In this document: positions 10,704 to 20,120 of the stretch, piece after piece | Numbering within the stretch: the stretch's first letter is position 1 | Layout of the letters: each line of letters begins with the position of its first letter | Assembly: GCA_016713235.1 (NCBI GenBank) | Contig: JADJPN010000001.1 | Coordinates: 62,001 to 126,000 of the forward strand | Direction: 5' to 3' | DNA length: 64,000 nt | Source of the DNA: Hyphomicrobiales bacterium | Lineage (GTDB): Bacteria > Pseudomonadota > Alphaproteobacteria > Rhizobiales > Xanthobacteraceae | Made by a program: the position numbers and the translations under genes | Notes under the pieces: model-generated | What the model was told of the DNA's origin: nothing | Databases searched by the model: none | Seen by the model: the letters and a program-made list of their open reading frames with translations, nothing else

Positions 10704-11633
10704 ATGCTCGATAAAACCGATCCGCTCTCGCCTTCCCGCTCGTTTCAGGGCCTGATCCTCGCACTCCAGAATTTCTGGGCATCGCGCGGCTGCGTGATTT
10801 TGCAACCCTATGACATGGAGATGGGAGCCGGCACGTTTCATCCCGCGACGACGCTGCGCGCGCTTGGACCGAAGCCGTGGAACGTCGCTTACGTGCAACC
10901 CTCGCGCCGTCCGAAAGACGGGCGCTATGGCGAAAACCCGAACCGGCTCCAGCACTATTATCAGTATCAAGTGATCCTGAAGCCGTCGCCGCCGAATTTA
11001 CAGGACCTCTACCTGCAATCGCTGGCTGCCATCGGCATCGACGCGAAGGTGCACGACATCCGCTTCGCCGAAGACGACTGGGAAAGCCCGACGCTCGGCG
11101 CGTGGGGTTTGGGGTGGGAATGCTGGTGCGACGGCATGGAAGTTTCGCAGTTCACTTACTTCCAGCAGGTCGCGGGCTTCGAGTGCGCGCCGGTTTCGGG
11201 CGAACTCACCTACGGCCTTGAGCGCCTCGCGATGTACGTGCAGGGCGTCGAGAACGTCTATGACCTGAACTTCAACGGACTCGAAGGCGACAGACGCGTC
11301 ACCTACGGCGACGTGTTCCTGCAAGCCGAGAAAGAATACTCGAAGCACAACTTCGAAGTTGCAGACACCGCGATGCTATTCGAGCAGTTCAAGATGGCGG
11401 AGAGCGCCTGCAAGAAATATCTCGACGCCGGCTGGAAAGACGGAAAACAGGAAGAGCACCTGATGGCGCTTCCCGCTTATGACCAGTGCATCAAGGCGAG
11501 CCATGCCTTTAACCTGCTCGATTCGCGCGGCGTGATTTCCGTCACCGAGCGACAGAGTTACATTCTGCGCGTGCGCGAACTTGCGAAGGCTTGCGGTGCC
11601 GCGTGGCTGAAAACCGAAGGAGGCCGCGCATGA
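10704..11633 (+). CDS. glyQ: Glycyl-tRNA synthetase alpha subunit
   Basis: GlyQ is the catalytic subunit of the alpha2beta2 glycyl-tRNA synthetase, which charges tRNA-Gly. The 309-residue sequence is textbook: SFQGLILALQNFWASRGCVI, QPYDMEMGAGTFHPATTLRA, AYVQPSRRPKDGRYGENPNR and the WEVSQFTYFQQVAG-like region. The family length is about 290-310. Its stop overlaps the ATG of an isochorismatase-like gene, and glyS follows that, so the two synthetase subunits are separated by one coupled gene. I saw no riboswitch in the short 57-bp upstream gap. Confidence 0.97.
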   Translation: MLDKTDPLSPSRSFQGLILALQNFWASRGCVILQPYDMEMGAGTFHPATTLRALGPKPWNVAYVQPSRRPKDGRYGENPNRLQHYYQYQVILKPSPPNLQDLYLQSLAAIGIDAKVHDIRFAEDDWESPTLGAWGLGWECWCDGMEVSQFTYFQQVAGFECAPVSGELTYGLERLAMYVQGVENVYDLNFNGLEGDRRVTYGDVFLQAEKEYSKHNFEVADTAMLFEQFKMAESACKKYLDAGWKDGKQEEHLMALPAYDQCIKASHAFNLLDSRGVISVTERQSYILRVRELAKACGAAWLKTEGGRA

Positions 11634-12229
11634 GCACGCCGAAGACCTTGCTGCAAATGTCCGGCGCGCCGCTGGAGCCGGGGAAGTTTTCGGAAAGTGC
11701 GGTCATCATCGTCGACGCGCAGAACGAATATGTGAGCGGCAAGCTGCCGCTCGTGAACATCGCGCCCGCACTCGACAACATTGCGATCCTGCTCAAAGCC
11801 GCGCGCGCAGCGAACGCGCCCATCATTCATGTGCAGCACAAAGGCCGTGCGGGCGGCATGTTCGATCCGGGCGCGGACGCTTTCAAGCTGGCGCCGCAGG
11901 CAGCAAGCCAAAACGGCGAAGCGATCGTCGAGAAACCGCTGCCGAACGCTTTTGCACAGACGAACTTGCAGGATCTGCTTACGAAGACCGGGAAGAAACA
12001 ACTCATCATTGCCGGTTTCCAGACGCATATGTGCATTTCCTCCACCGCTCGCGCCGCGCTGGATCTCGGCTACCGGACGACCGTTGTCAGCGACGCCGCG
12101 GCGACGCGCGACCTGCCGGACCCGACCGGCGGCCCTGCACTTTCGGCGGCAGACTTGCACCGCGCAGCGCTCGCTGGGCTTGCCGACCGTTTTGCGATTG
12201 TCGCGAAGCTCGCTGAGCTGAAAGCTTGA
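11630..12229 (+). CDS. Isochorismatase-like cysteine hydrolase
   Basis: A 199-residue protein of the isochorismatase-like (nicotinamidase-related) superfamily. The Asp of the triad is in AVIIVDAQNEYVSG, a candidate Lys in VQHKGRAGG, and the nucleophilic Cys in GFQTHMCISSTARAALDLGY. The start at 11630 has a strong AAGGAGG and overlaps the glyQ stop as ATGA; glyS begins two bases after this stop. It probably hydrolyses an amide or thiocarbamate-like substrate in the cytoplasm, but the substrate is unknown. Its place inside the glyQ-glyS pair means it is co-expressed with the synthetase. Confidence 0.85.
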   Translation: MSTPKTLLQMSGAPLEPGKFSESAVIIVDAQNEYVSGKLPLVNIAPALDNIAILLKAARAANAPIIHVQHKGRAGGMFDPGADAFKLAPQAASQNGEAIVEKPLPNAFAQTNLQDLLTKTGKKQLIIAGFQTHMCISSTARAALDLGYRTTVVSDAAATRDLPDPTGGPALSAADLHRAALAGLADRFAIVAKLAELKA

Positions 12230-12230
12230 G

Positions 12231-14339
12231 ATGCCCGACCTTCTCCTAGAATTGTTCTCCGAAGAAATTCCCGCGCGCATGCAGCGCCAGGCCGCGGAGA
12301 ACCTCAAAAAGCTCGTAACCGATGCACTGGTGAACGGCGGCCTCGTCTATGAAGGCGCGAAGGCTTTCGTGACGCCGCGGCGGCTCGCGCTCTCGATCCA
12401 TGGCCTGCCCGCCAAGCAGCCGGACCTGAAAGAAGAAAAGAAAGGCCCGCGCGTCGGCGCACCCGATGGCGCGATCCAGGGCTTTCTGAAAGCCGCTGGC
12501 CTGCAATCCATCTCGGAAGCGAAAGTCCAGAACGACAAGAAGGGCGACTTCTATATCGCCATCACCGAGAAGAAGGGCCGTGCGACGCAGGAAGTCATTG
12601 CGGAGCTGATCCCCTCGATCGTCCGCTCGTTCCCCTGGCCGAAGTCGATGCGCTGGGGCTCCGGCAACCTGATCTGGGTGCGGCCGCTGCACTCCATCAT
12701 CTGCACCTTTGGGCCTGAAACCGAAGAGCCGGAAGTCGTGCGCTTCGATATCGGCGGCGTGCAGTCCGGCAACACCACGCTGGGCCACCGGGTGATGTCG
12801 TCCGGCGAGATCACCGTGAAGCGATTAGAGGACTACGCGAGGAAGCTGGAAGCCGCGCGCGTCGTCCTCGACGCGGACCGCCGCAAGGAGATCATCCTTG
12901 CCGATGCAAAGAACATCGCACTCGCGCAAGGGCTCGAACTTGTCGAGGACGAAGCGTTACTCGAAGAAGTCGCGGGCCTCGTCGAATGGCCGGTCGTGCT
13001 GGTCGGAGAATTCGAGAAGGAATTTCTGGACATTCCCTCGGAAGTAATCCGCGCGACCATCCGCATCAACCAGAAATGCTTTGTCCTGCGCGACCCGAAG
13101 AGCGGAAAGCTCGCGAATAAATTCATTCTGGTCTCGAACCTAGAGGCCACCGACGGCGGCGAAGCGATCAAGGCCGGCAATGCGCGCGTAATCCGCGCGC
13201 GTCTCTCGGACGCGAAGTTCTTCTGGGACACCGACCGCAAGACCAAGCTGGAAGCGCGGCTACCCAAATTCGAGCAGATCACCTTCCACGAAAAGCTCGG
13301 CACGCAGGCCGCGCGCATCGAGCGCATTGCAAAGCTCGCGAAGGAACTGGCGCCGGTCGTGAAAGCCGATCCGGCGAAAGCCGAGAAAGCCGCGCGGCTC
13401 GCGAAGGCCGATCTGCTTACCGAAGTCGTTGGCGAGTTTCCCGAAGTGCAGGGCCTGATGGGCAAGTATTATGCGCTTGCCGAAGGCATCGACGCCGACG
13501 TCGCGACCGCGAGTGAAGAACACTACAAGCCGCAAGGACCCACAGACCGCGTTCCCAGCGCGCCGGTCTCGGTCGCAGTTGCGCTTGCGGACAAGCTCGA
13601 CACGCTGGCCGGATTCTGGGCGATCAACGAAAAGCCGACCGGCTCGAAAGATCCTTACGCGCTGCGCCGTGCGGCGCTCGGCGTGATCCGCATTGTACTC
13701 GACAACAAATTGAGATTGCCGCTACTTGGTGGAGCGTTCCGCAAAGCGCTCGCGGCATTGCCAGCCATGCCAGACCCGAAAAACGTCAAAGACGCTCCGA
13801 GCATCTCACCGGAAGAAGACCTGCTGGGCTTCTTCGGCGACCGTCTCAAGGTTTATCTGCGCGATGCCGGCGCGCGGCACGATCTGGTCGATGCCGTATT
13901 CGCGCTGGAGGGACAGGACGATCTCGTGCTGATCGTCCGCCGGGTCGAAGCACTTGGAAAATTCCTGGATACCGAAGACGGGAAAAATCTGCTCGCCGGC
14001 TACAAGCGCGCGGCGAACATCCTCTCGATCGAAGAGAAGAAAGATAAGACGACCTACGCCGGCGAGCCGGATGCCTTGAAGCTGACGGCGCCCGAAGAAA
14101 AAGCGCTTGCCGCCGCGATCAAAACTGCGGAAAGCGAAATCGAAGCCGCGCTGAAAAGCGAGGATTTCGGAGCCGCGATGCGTGCGATGGCCAAGCTCCG
14201 CGCACCGGTCGACGGCTTCTTCGACAAGGTGATCGTGAATGCCGACGACAAGGCGGTGCGCGAGAACCGCCTCAAGCTGCTCAACAGAATCCGCGAAGCG
14301 ACGCGCCACGTCGCCGACTTCTCGCGCATCGAGGGCTAG
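12231..14339 (+). CDS. glyS: Glycyl-tRNA synthetase beta subunit
   Basis: The 702-residue beta subunit begins with the characteristic PDLLLELFSEEIPARMQRQA. It contains FPWPKSMRWG, VRPLHSIICTF and GHRVMS, a central RLSDAKFFWDTDR block, and a C-terminal helical tRNA-binding domain rich in Lys and Glu. The length is normal for the family. It carries no aminoacylation site itself; GlyS binds tRNA-Gly and is required for GlyQ activity. It ends 35 bases before a strong terminator, closing the long + strand run. Confidence 0.96.
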   Translation: MPDLLLELFSEEIPARMQRQAAENLKKLVTDALVNGGLVYEGAKAFVTPRRLALSIHGLPAKQPDLKEEKKGPRVGAPDGAIQGFLKAAGLQSISEAKVQNDKKGDFYIAITEKKGRATQEVIAELIPSIVRSFPWPKSMRWGSGNLIWVRPLHSIICTFGPETEEPEVVRFDIGGVQSGNTTLGHRVMSSGEITVKRLEDYARKLEAARVVLDADRRKEIILADAKNIALAQGLELVEDEALLEEVAGLVEWPVVLVGEFEKEFLDIPSEVIRATIRINQKCFVLRDPKSGKLANKFILVSNLEATDGGEAIKAGNARVIRARLSDAKFFWDTDRKTKLEARLPKFEQITFHEKLGTQAARIERIAKLAKELAPVVKADPAKAEKAARLAKADLLTEVVGEFPEVQGLMGKYYALAEGIDADVATASEEHYKPQGPTDRVPSAPVSVAVALADKLDTLAGFWAINEKPTGSKDPYALRRAALGVIRIVLDNKLRLPLLGGAFRKALAALPAMPDPKNVKDAPSISPEEDLLGFFGDRLKVYLRDAGARHDLVDAVFALEGQDDLVLIVRRVEALGKFLDTEDGKNLLAGYKRAANILSIEEKKDKTTYAGEPDALKLTAPEEKALAAAIKTAESEIEAALKSEDFGAAMRAMAKLRAPVDGFFDKVIVNADDKAVRENRLKLLNRIREATRHVADFSRIEG

Positions 14340-14373
14340 CTTCTTCGTCGCCGGTCTCCTGCGGTAAAAAGCA

Positions 14374-14405
14374 AAACGGGCGGCCCGAGGGCCGCCCGTT
14401 TCGTT
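14374..14405. terminator. Intrinsic terminator after glyS
   Basis: A 12-bp perfect stem (14374-14385 with 14390-14401) with a CGAG loop is flanked by A residues on the left and T residues on the right. It lies between glyS and a convergent small membrane gene, so it can act in both directions. Confidence 0.85.
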
Positions 14406-14421
14406 TGAACCGAATGTTTCG

Positions 14422-14592
14422 TCAAAGACCCTTCATCGTGACACCGGCCACCAGCACGAGATAGCCGATGACCGAGACCCAAAACATGTTCGGGGTGATG
14501 TAGGGAATCGGCGTGAAGCGGCTGATGATCGCGAGTGCCACGATAATCAGCGACAAGAGAAAAATGACGACCTTCGGTGCGCCAAGATTCAT
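14422..14592 (-). CDS. Small two-helix membrane protein, hypothetical
   Basis: A 56-residue protein, MNLGAPKVVIFLLSLIIVAL at the start and VSVIGYLVLVAGVTMKGL at the end, with two hydrophobic segments separated by a short SRFTPIPYITPN loop. ATG 14592 has a GGGGG-rich site upstream at good spacing; an ATG at 14604 would add four residues. It is convergent with glyS and shares its terminator. No function is recognisable. Coding is supported by the ribosome site and the hydrophobic, non-random composition. Confidence 0.6.
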   Translation of the reverse strand: MNLGAPKVVIFLLSLIIVALAIISRFTPIPYITPNMFWVSVIGYLVLVAGVTMKGL

Positions 14593-14757
14593 GGAAGCCC
14601 CCATAAAAACGGCCCCATTTGCGGAGCCGGTTCTAATCTTGACCGGATTCCAGCGAACGCGCCATGACGCGGCTGTGCATTGCGAGCACCGCTGTTGCAG
14701 CGCACGGCGCGAGGCGTTAAGCCTTCCGCATCGCAAAATAGCTTCCGGTATTTCCGC

Positions 14758-17437
14758 ATGACGAAATGGGTTTACGGCTTCGGCGACGGCAAGGCTGAAG
14801 GCAAAAGCGGAATGAAAGAACTGCTCGGCGGCAAAGGTGCAAACCTCGCCGAGATGTCGAACCTCGGCCTGCCGGTGCCGCCGGGCTTCACGATCACCAC
14901 GGAAGCCTGCGTTCATTACTACTCGAACAAGAACGCTTATCCCGACGGCCTGAAGCGCGAAGTCGAGGCCGCGCTTGCCGCGGTCGAGAAAATTACCGGA
15001 CGCAAATTCGGCAGTGACACGGACCCCCTGCTCGTCTCGGTGCGCTCCGGTGCGCGCGCCTCGATGCCAGGCATGATGGATACGGTCCTCAATCTCGGCC
15101 TCAACGACAAGACCGTGGAAGCGCTCGCGAAATCCGCGAACGACAAGCGCTTCGCCTACGATTCCTATCGCCGCTTCATTCAGATGTATTCGAACGTCGT
15201 GCTCGACGTCGATCATCATAATTTCGAAGATATTCTCGAAGACTTCAAAGACCAGAAGGGCTTCGTGCTCGACACCGATCTGAACGCGGATGACTGGGCT
15301 GAAGTCATCACGCTCTATAAGACGCGCGTACAGGAAGAGTACGGCAAGCCGTTTCCGCAGGACCCGCACGAGCAGTTGTGGGGCGCGATCGGCGCGGTGT
15401 TCGGCTCATGGATGAATGCGCGCGCGGTGACGTACCGCCGCCTGCATGGAATCCCCGAATCCTGGGGCACGGCAGTCAATGTGCAGGCCATGGTGTTCGG
15501 CAATATGGGCGAAGACTCCGCCACCGGGGTCGCCTTCACGCGCAACCCCTCGACCGGCAAGAAAGAAATCTACGGCGAGTTCCTTGTGAACGCGCAAGGC
15601 GAGGATGTCGTCGCCGGCATACGCACGCCGCAAAATCTGACGGAAGATGCGCGCAAAGAAGCCGGCTCCGACAAGCCGTCGCTGGAAAGCGTGATGCCTT
15701 CGACCTTCGCGCATCTTAAGGACATCTTCGCGAAACTGGAGCGGCACTACGCCGACATGCAGGACATCGAGTTCACGGTCGAGAAATCGAAACTGTGGAT
15801 GCTGCAAACGCGCTCGGGCAAGCGTACCGCGAAGGCTTCGCTGCGCATCGCCGTCGAGATGGCAAACGAAGGCGTGATCACCAAGGAACAGGCGATCAAC
15901 CGCATCGAAGCCGGCGCGCTCGACCAATTGCTGCATCCGACCATCGACCCGAAAGCAGAGCGCAAGATCGTCGCGAACGGCCTTCCCGCTTCGCCAGGCG
16001 CGGCCTCGGGCGAGATCGTGTTCTCCGCTGACGAAGCGGAAGCGGCGAAGGGTTCCGGCCGCAAAGTTATTCTCGTTCGCGTCGAGACCTCGCCGGAAGA
16101 CATTCACGGCATGCACGCGGCGGAAGGCATTCTGACGACACGCGGCGGCATGACCTCGCATGCGGCGGTCGTCGCACGCGGCATGGGTAAGCCCTGCGTT
16201 TCCGGTGCGGGCTCGGTCCGCATCGACTACGCCGCGAAGACGCTGAGCGTCGGCCCGGTCACGCTCAAAGCGGGCGATGTCATCACCATCGACGGCGCGC
16301 AGGGACAGGTCTTGCAAGGCCGCGTGCCGATGATCGAGCCGGAGCTGACCGGCGAATTCGCGACGCTCATGGAATGGGCCGACAAAGTACGCAAGCTCGG
16401 TGTGCGCGCTAACGCCGACACGCCCGCGGATGCGAAAGCCGCGCGCAATTTTGGCGCCGGAGGGCATCGGCCTTTGCCGCACCGAACATATGTTCTTCGA
16501 CGACGACCGCATTCTCGCGGTGCGCGAGATGATTTTGGCGGACGACGAAAAGAGCCGCCGCAAAGCGCTCGACAAGCTGCTGCCCGCGCAGCGTTCGGAC
16601 TTCATCGCACTGTTCGAGACGATGAAGGGTCTTCCCGTCACGATCCGGCTGCTCGACCCGCCGCTGCACGAATTCCTGCCGCATACCGACAAGGACATGG
16701 CGGAAGTAGCGAGCGCACTCGGCACCGATGTGAAGAAGTTAGCCGGCCGCAAGGCGGAGCTTTCCGAATTCAACCCGATGCTCGGTTTCCGTGGCTGCCG
16801 TCTTGCGATTGCATTCCCCGAGATCGCCGAGATGCAGGCGCGCGCGATTTTCGAAGCCGCCGTGCATGCCGGCAAAACCACCGGCGCGCCGGTAATGCCG
16901 GAAGTCATGGTGCCCTTGATCGCAACCAAGGCCGAGTTCGATATCGTCAAAGCCCGCATCGACGCGATGGCGGAAGCGGTGATGACCGAGACAAAGTCGA
17001 AGATCGAGTATCAGGTCGGCACCATGATCGAGTTGCCGCGCGCCTGCCTGCGCGCGGAAGAAATCGCGCAGACGGCCGAGTTCTTCTCCTTCGGCACCAA
17101 CGACCTGACGCAGACCGCGTTCGGCATTTCGCGCGACGACGCGGCGATCTTCCTCAACACGTATCTCGCCAAGGGTATCCTCCCGATCGACCCTTTCATT
17201 TCGATCGATCGCGGCGGCGTCGGGGAGCTGGTGAAGATCGGCGTCGAGCGCGGGCGCAAGTCGCGGCCCGACATCAAGCTTGGCATCTGCGGCGAGCATG
17301 GCGGCGATCCGGCTTCGGTCGCTTTTTGTCACGAAACCGGGCTCGACTATGTTTCCTGCTCCCCGTTCCGGGTGCCCATCGCGCGCCTTGCGGCAGCGCA
17401 GGCGGCACTGGGCAAAGAACTCGTTAGCGAGGCGTAA
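14758..17437 (+). CDS. ppdK: Pyruvate, phosphate dikinase, one frame break
   Basis: PpdK interconverts pyruvate, ATP and phosphate with phosphoenolpyruvate, AMP and diphosphate. It opens with TKWVYGFGDGKAEGKSGMKE and GGKGANLAEM (nucleotide-binding domain). The phosphohistidine swivelling domain carries TSHAAVVARGMGKPCVSG near residue 465, and the PEP-binding barrel ends with the CGEHGGDP motif. Frame is lost at 16459-16460: GCCGGAGG should read GCCGAGG to give the family sequence FGAEGIGLCRTEHMFF. A single extra G therefore explains the break. With it removed the product is about 890 residues, the normal length. It follows glyS, an arrangement common in rhizobia. Confidence 0.92.
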
Positions 17438-17446
17438 CGGGATACG

Positions 17447-18384
17447 ATGGGCGTCCCTTCGTTCAGGGAATTGCGCGAAGGCGGCAAGCTACACTCGCCC
17501 GCGCGGCTCGCCGCAATCGAAACCGAAGCCGGCTCGCCCGCGCTCGCGGCGCTTCTCGACGAAGCCTGCGCACAACCGAAAGCCCATGTGCTCGGCCTCA
17601 CCGGCACGCCGGGCGTCGGCAAGTCGACATTGATCAACGCGCTGATTCGCGCGGGCGCGCGTCGCGAACAAGACCATCGCCGTGATCGCGGTCGATCCTT
17701 CGTCCAAAGCGACCGGCGGCGCTGCTCGGCGACCGCGCGCGCATGACGACAAACCCGGACGACAAAGGCGTGTTCGTGCGCTCGATGGCGGCGCGAGACC
17801 GGCTCGGTGGAATTTCGAACGAAACGATTGCCGCGGCTGTCCTGATGCGTGCGCTCTATGACCGCGTGATCGTGGAAACAGTCGGCGTCGGCCAGTCGGA
17901 GTCAGACATTGCGGGCATCGCGGACACGGTTCTGCTGTGCATTCAACCGGGCGCGGGCGACTCGCTTCAGTTCATGAAGGCCGGGGTCATGGAATTGCCG
18001 GATGTCGTCGCCGTGACCAAAGGCGATCTCGGCGCAGCCGCACGGCGGGCGCGAGCGGATGTCGAAGGTGCGTTAGGACTTTCCGCGCGGGGCGAATGGT
18101 CCGCGCCGGTCGTGACAATCTCCGCCACGGCTGGCGAAGGATTGGACCAGCTCGACGATGCGATTGCGAAACATGCCGCCTTCCTGAACCAGGGCAATCG
18201 ACGCGGGAAAAAACTGCAAGAACAGGAGACGGCCTGGGTCGCAGAGGCGATCAAGGCCCGTTTCGGCAGCGAAGGACTGGACGCCTCGCGGGCGATAAAA
18301 GTAAACGCGGCCGGGCCGTTTTCCCGCGAGGTCGCGCTTGGCGAGGCGCTTCGCGCGCGGCTTTTCTCATTAACCGGCAAGTAA
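17447..18384 (+). CDS. MeaB/ArgK-type GTPase (methylmalonyl-CoA mutase chaperone), two frame breaks
   Basis: G3E-family P-loop GTPase that protects and loads B12-dependent acyl-CoA mutases. Walker A is LTGTPGVGKSTLINALIRA near residue 55. A middle stretch (KTIAVIAVDPSSKATGG) is in a second frame, then MTTNPDDKGVFVRSMAARDR to the end is in a third. The breaks are at about 17654-17666 and 17726-17730, each equal to one inserted or two missing bases; at the second, a lost GC would restore TGGALLGDRARM. The product would be about 310 residues, normal for MeaB. No mutase gene is in the window. Confidence 0.85.
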
Positions 18385-18436
18385 CCCTGATTACGCGATA
18401 AATCCGGCCAGTAGAGTAAGCGTTGCGTAGGTCGTC

Positions 18437-19588
18437 ATGCGTAGCCGGAACCGGCAAGCGCCGCGAAAGCGGCCTTCATATTTGCGTTATGCGCTTGCGC
18501 CTGCGCTTTTTCTTCTCGGCACGCAGCAAGCCGCCTATCAGGATTTAGGAAGTCTGCTCGCGAAAGAAGCGAACATCGCCGAGCGCGCCCGCGCACATCT
18601 GATGCAGGGTGCCCTGTCCTCGCTTAAAACCGCGACACTGTCGCTGCCGACCAATAGCTTTTTCGCGCTTCCGGAAGGGCCGCTCAAGACGACGCCGCGT
18701 TTCGACCCGGATATCACCGGCTCGATTCCGCCCGCGCAACTTGCCATCGACGCGAAGCCCTCGATCTCGGCAGCCGTCGAGCGAACCAACAAAGCCGACC
18801 GCATGCTGGTTCCGCGCAAGCCGGGTGCGCTTCCACAACCCGAACTTGCCCTGTCACTCGAAACCGAGGCATCGCCCGAACCGGAGTCGATTTTTGAGTT
18901 CGACGACGAGCCGCGCGCCGACCGCCCGGGCAGCCTCGCGCACCGGCGCGATGTTCCCGAAGGCGACCCGACCGCTGTGTTCCAGATCGGCAGTCTGTTG
19001 TTCGATCCGGGCGCCGACACGGCGCCTCCCGGCGCATTCAAGCATCGCCAATACGTAGCACCCGCGATCGTGCCGGATACTTCGCCGGACGCTCCCCTGC
19101 ACGCAACCCGGAAGCTCACACCAGCCGAGCGACTCAAGCTGAACGGGGCGTCGCGCGCAAAGGCTGTGAAGTGTCTCGCCGAAGCGATCTATTTCGAAGC
19201 GCGTTCGGAGCCCGAGCGCGGCCAGATGGCGGTCGCGCAGGTCGTCGTCAACCGCGCGTTCTCCGGTTACTACCCGAACGATATTTGCGGCGTGGTCTAT
19301 CAGAACAAGCACCGGCATCTTGCGTGCCAGTTCACCTATGCCTGCGACGGCATCCCTGACATCGTGAACAGCAAGCCGCATTGGCGGGTCGCGGAGCGGC
19401 TCGCGAACGAAGCGCTGGATGGCAAGGGCTATCTACAGGATGTCGGTAAGGCGACGCATTATCACGCCTATTACGTCTCGCCATACTGGGCACGGAAGAT
19501 GCGGAAGATGGTGCGAATTGGCGCGCATACGTTCTACTTCCCGTATGAGTGGGAAGTGAGCGATCCGACCGCTACGGCCGGCAAGTAG
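18437..19588 (+). CDS. Cell wall hydrolase, SleB-like C-terminal domain
   Basis: A 383-residue protein. A hydrophobic stretch near the N-terminus (LRYALAPALFLLGTQQAA) suggests a signal or anchor. Residues about 40-230 are a low-complexity, Pro/Glu-rich linker. The C-terminal 140 residues match the Hydrolase_2 (SleB) domain: CLAEAIYFEARSEPERGQMA, VVVNRAFSGYYPNDICGVVY, CQFTYACDG and THYHAYYVSPYW. The Glu in EAIYFEARSE is the expected catalytic residue of these lytic transglycosylase/amidase-like enzymes. A peptidoglycan-remodelling role in the periplasm is inferred. It has no operon partner. Confidence 0.88.
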   Translation: MRSRNRQAPRKRPSYLRYALAPALFLLGTQQAAYQDLGSLLAKEANIAERARAHLMQGALSSLKTATLSLPTNSFFALPEGPLKTTPRFDPDITGSIPPAQLAIDAKPSISAAVERTNKADRMLVPRKPGALPQPELALSLETEASPEPESIFEFDDEPRADRPGSLAHRRDVPEGDPTAVFQIGSLLFDPGADTAPPGAFKHRQYVAPAIVPDTSPDAPLHATRKLTPAERLKLNGASRAKAVKCLAEAIYFEARSEPERGQMAVAQVVVNRAFSGYYPNDICGVVYQNKHRHLACQFTYACDGIPDIVNSKPHWRVAERLANEALDGKGYLQDVGKATHYHAYYVSPYWARKMRKMVRIGAHTFYFPYEWEVSDPTATAGK

Positions 19589-19595
19589 CTTCGAC

Positions 19596-19736
19596 CTAGA
19601 GCGAGAGCGGGTCGATACGGCCGAGCGCCGTGGTCACGTATATCAAGCCGAATACGAGAATCATGCCTGTCGCGGCAAAACCCGCGATCAACAAAACATC
19701 GATCAGCTTTCCGGGAACCGCATTCATACGGCGCAT
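19596..19736 (-). CDS. Small single-span membrane protein, hypothetical
   Basis: A 46-residue protein with one hydrophobic helix (VLLIAGFAATGMILVFGLIY) after a short basic N-terminus (MRRMNAVPGKL). ATG 19736 is preceded by AAAGGA at about eight bases. It is convergent with the SleB-like hydrolase, seven bases apart. I do not recognise it. It is one of several very small membrane proteins in this window; coding is probable rather than certain. Confidence 0.55.
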   Translation of the reverse strand: MRRMNAVPGKLIDVLLIAGFAATGMILVFGLIYVTTALGRIDPLSL

Positions 19737-19850
19737 GGCGGCGTCCTTTATCTGGCGCGACGTGGATCGCACCCTGCTCCCGCAACGATCTCGCCTCATA
19801 ACGGCTTGTGCCGGTTTTGGTTCCAGTGGCCTTTGGGGCTACAAAACGAA

Positions 19851-20120
19851 ATGGCGGTCTACGTGGATGACGCGATCTGGAACTGGCAGGGCATGCGCTG
19901 GGCGCATCTTGTCGCCGATGAAGAAAGCGAGCTGCACCGGTTCGCTGCCACGCTAGGCATTCCCCGGCTCGTCTATCAGGGCCCGCCAAAGACGGCCCAC
20001 GCTCACTACGACATCACCGCGTTCGAGCGCAGGCGCGCCATTGCGCGGGGCGCCATTGCCTGTTCGCGTGAGGAAATCGTGATCGTGCTGCGTCGTCTGA
20101 AGGCGCTGCGCGGCGTCTAG
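19851..20120 (+). CDS. DUF4031 domain protein
   Basis: An 89-residue protein starting at ATG 19851. It matches the DUF4031 pattern: MAVYVDDAIWNWQGMRWAHL, ADEESELHRFAATLGI and HYDITAFERRRAI. These small proteins are widespread in bacteria and have no assigned role; the aromatic/acidic start is their hallmark. The 3' end overlaps the 3' end of the convergent M48 peptidase gene by four bases, so the two genes share a border without room for a terminator. Confidence 0.8.
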   Translation: MAVYVDDAIWNWQGMRWAHLVADEESELHRFAATLGIPRLVYQGPPKTAHAHYDITAFERRRAIARGAIACSREEIVIVLRRLKALRGV

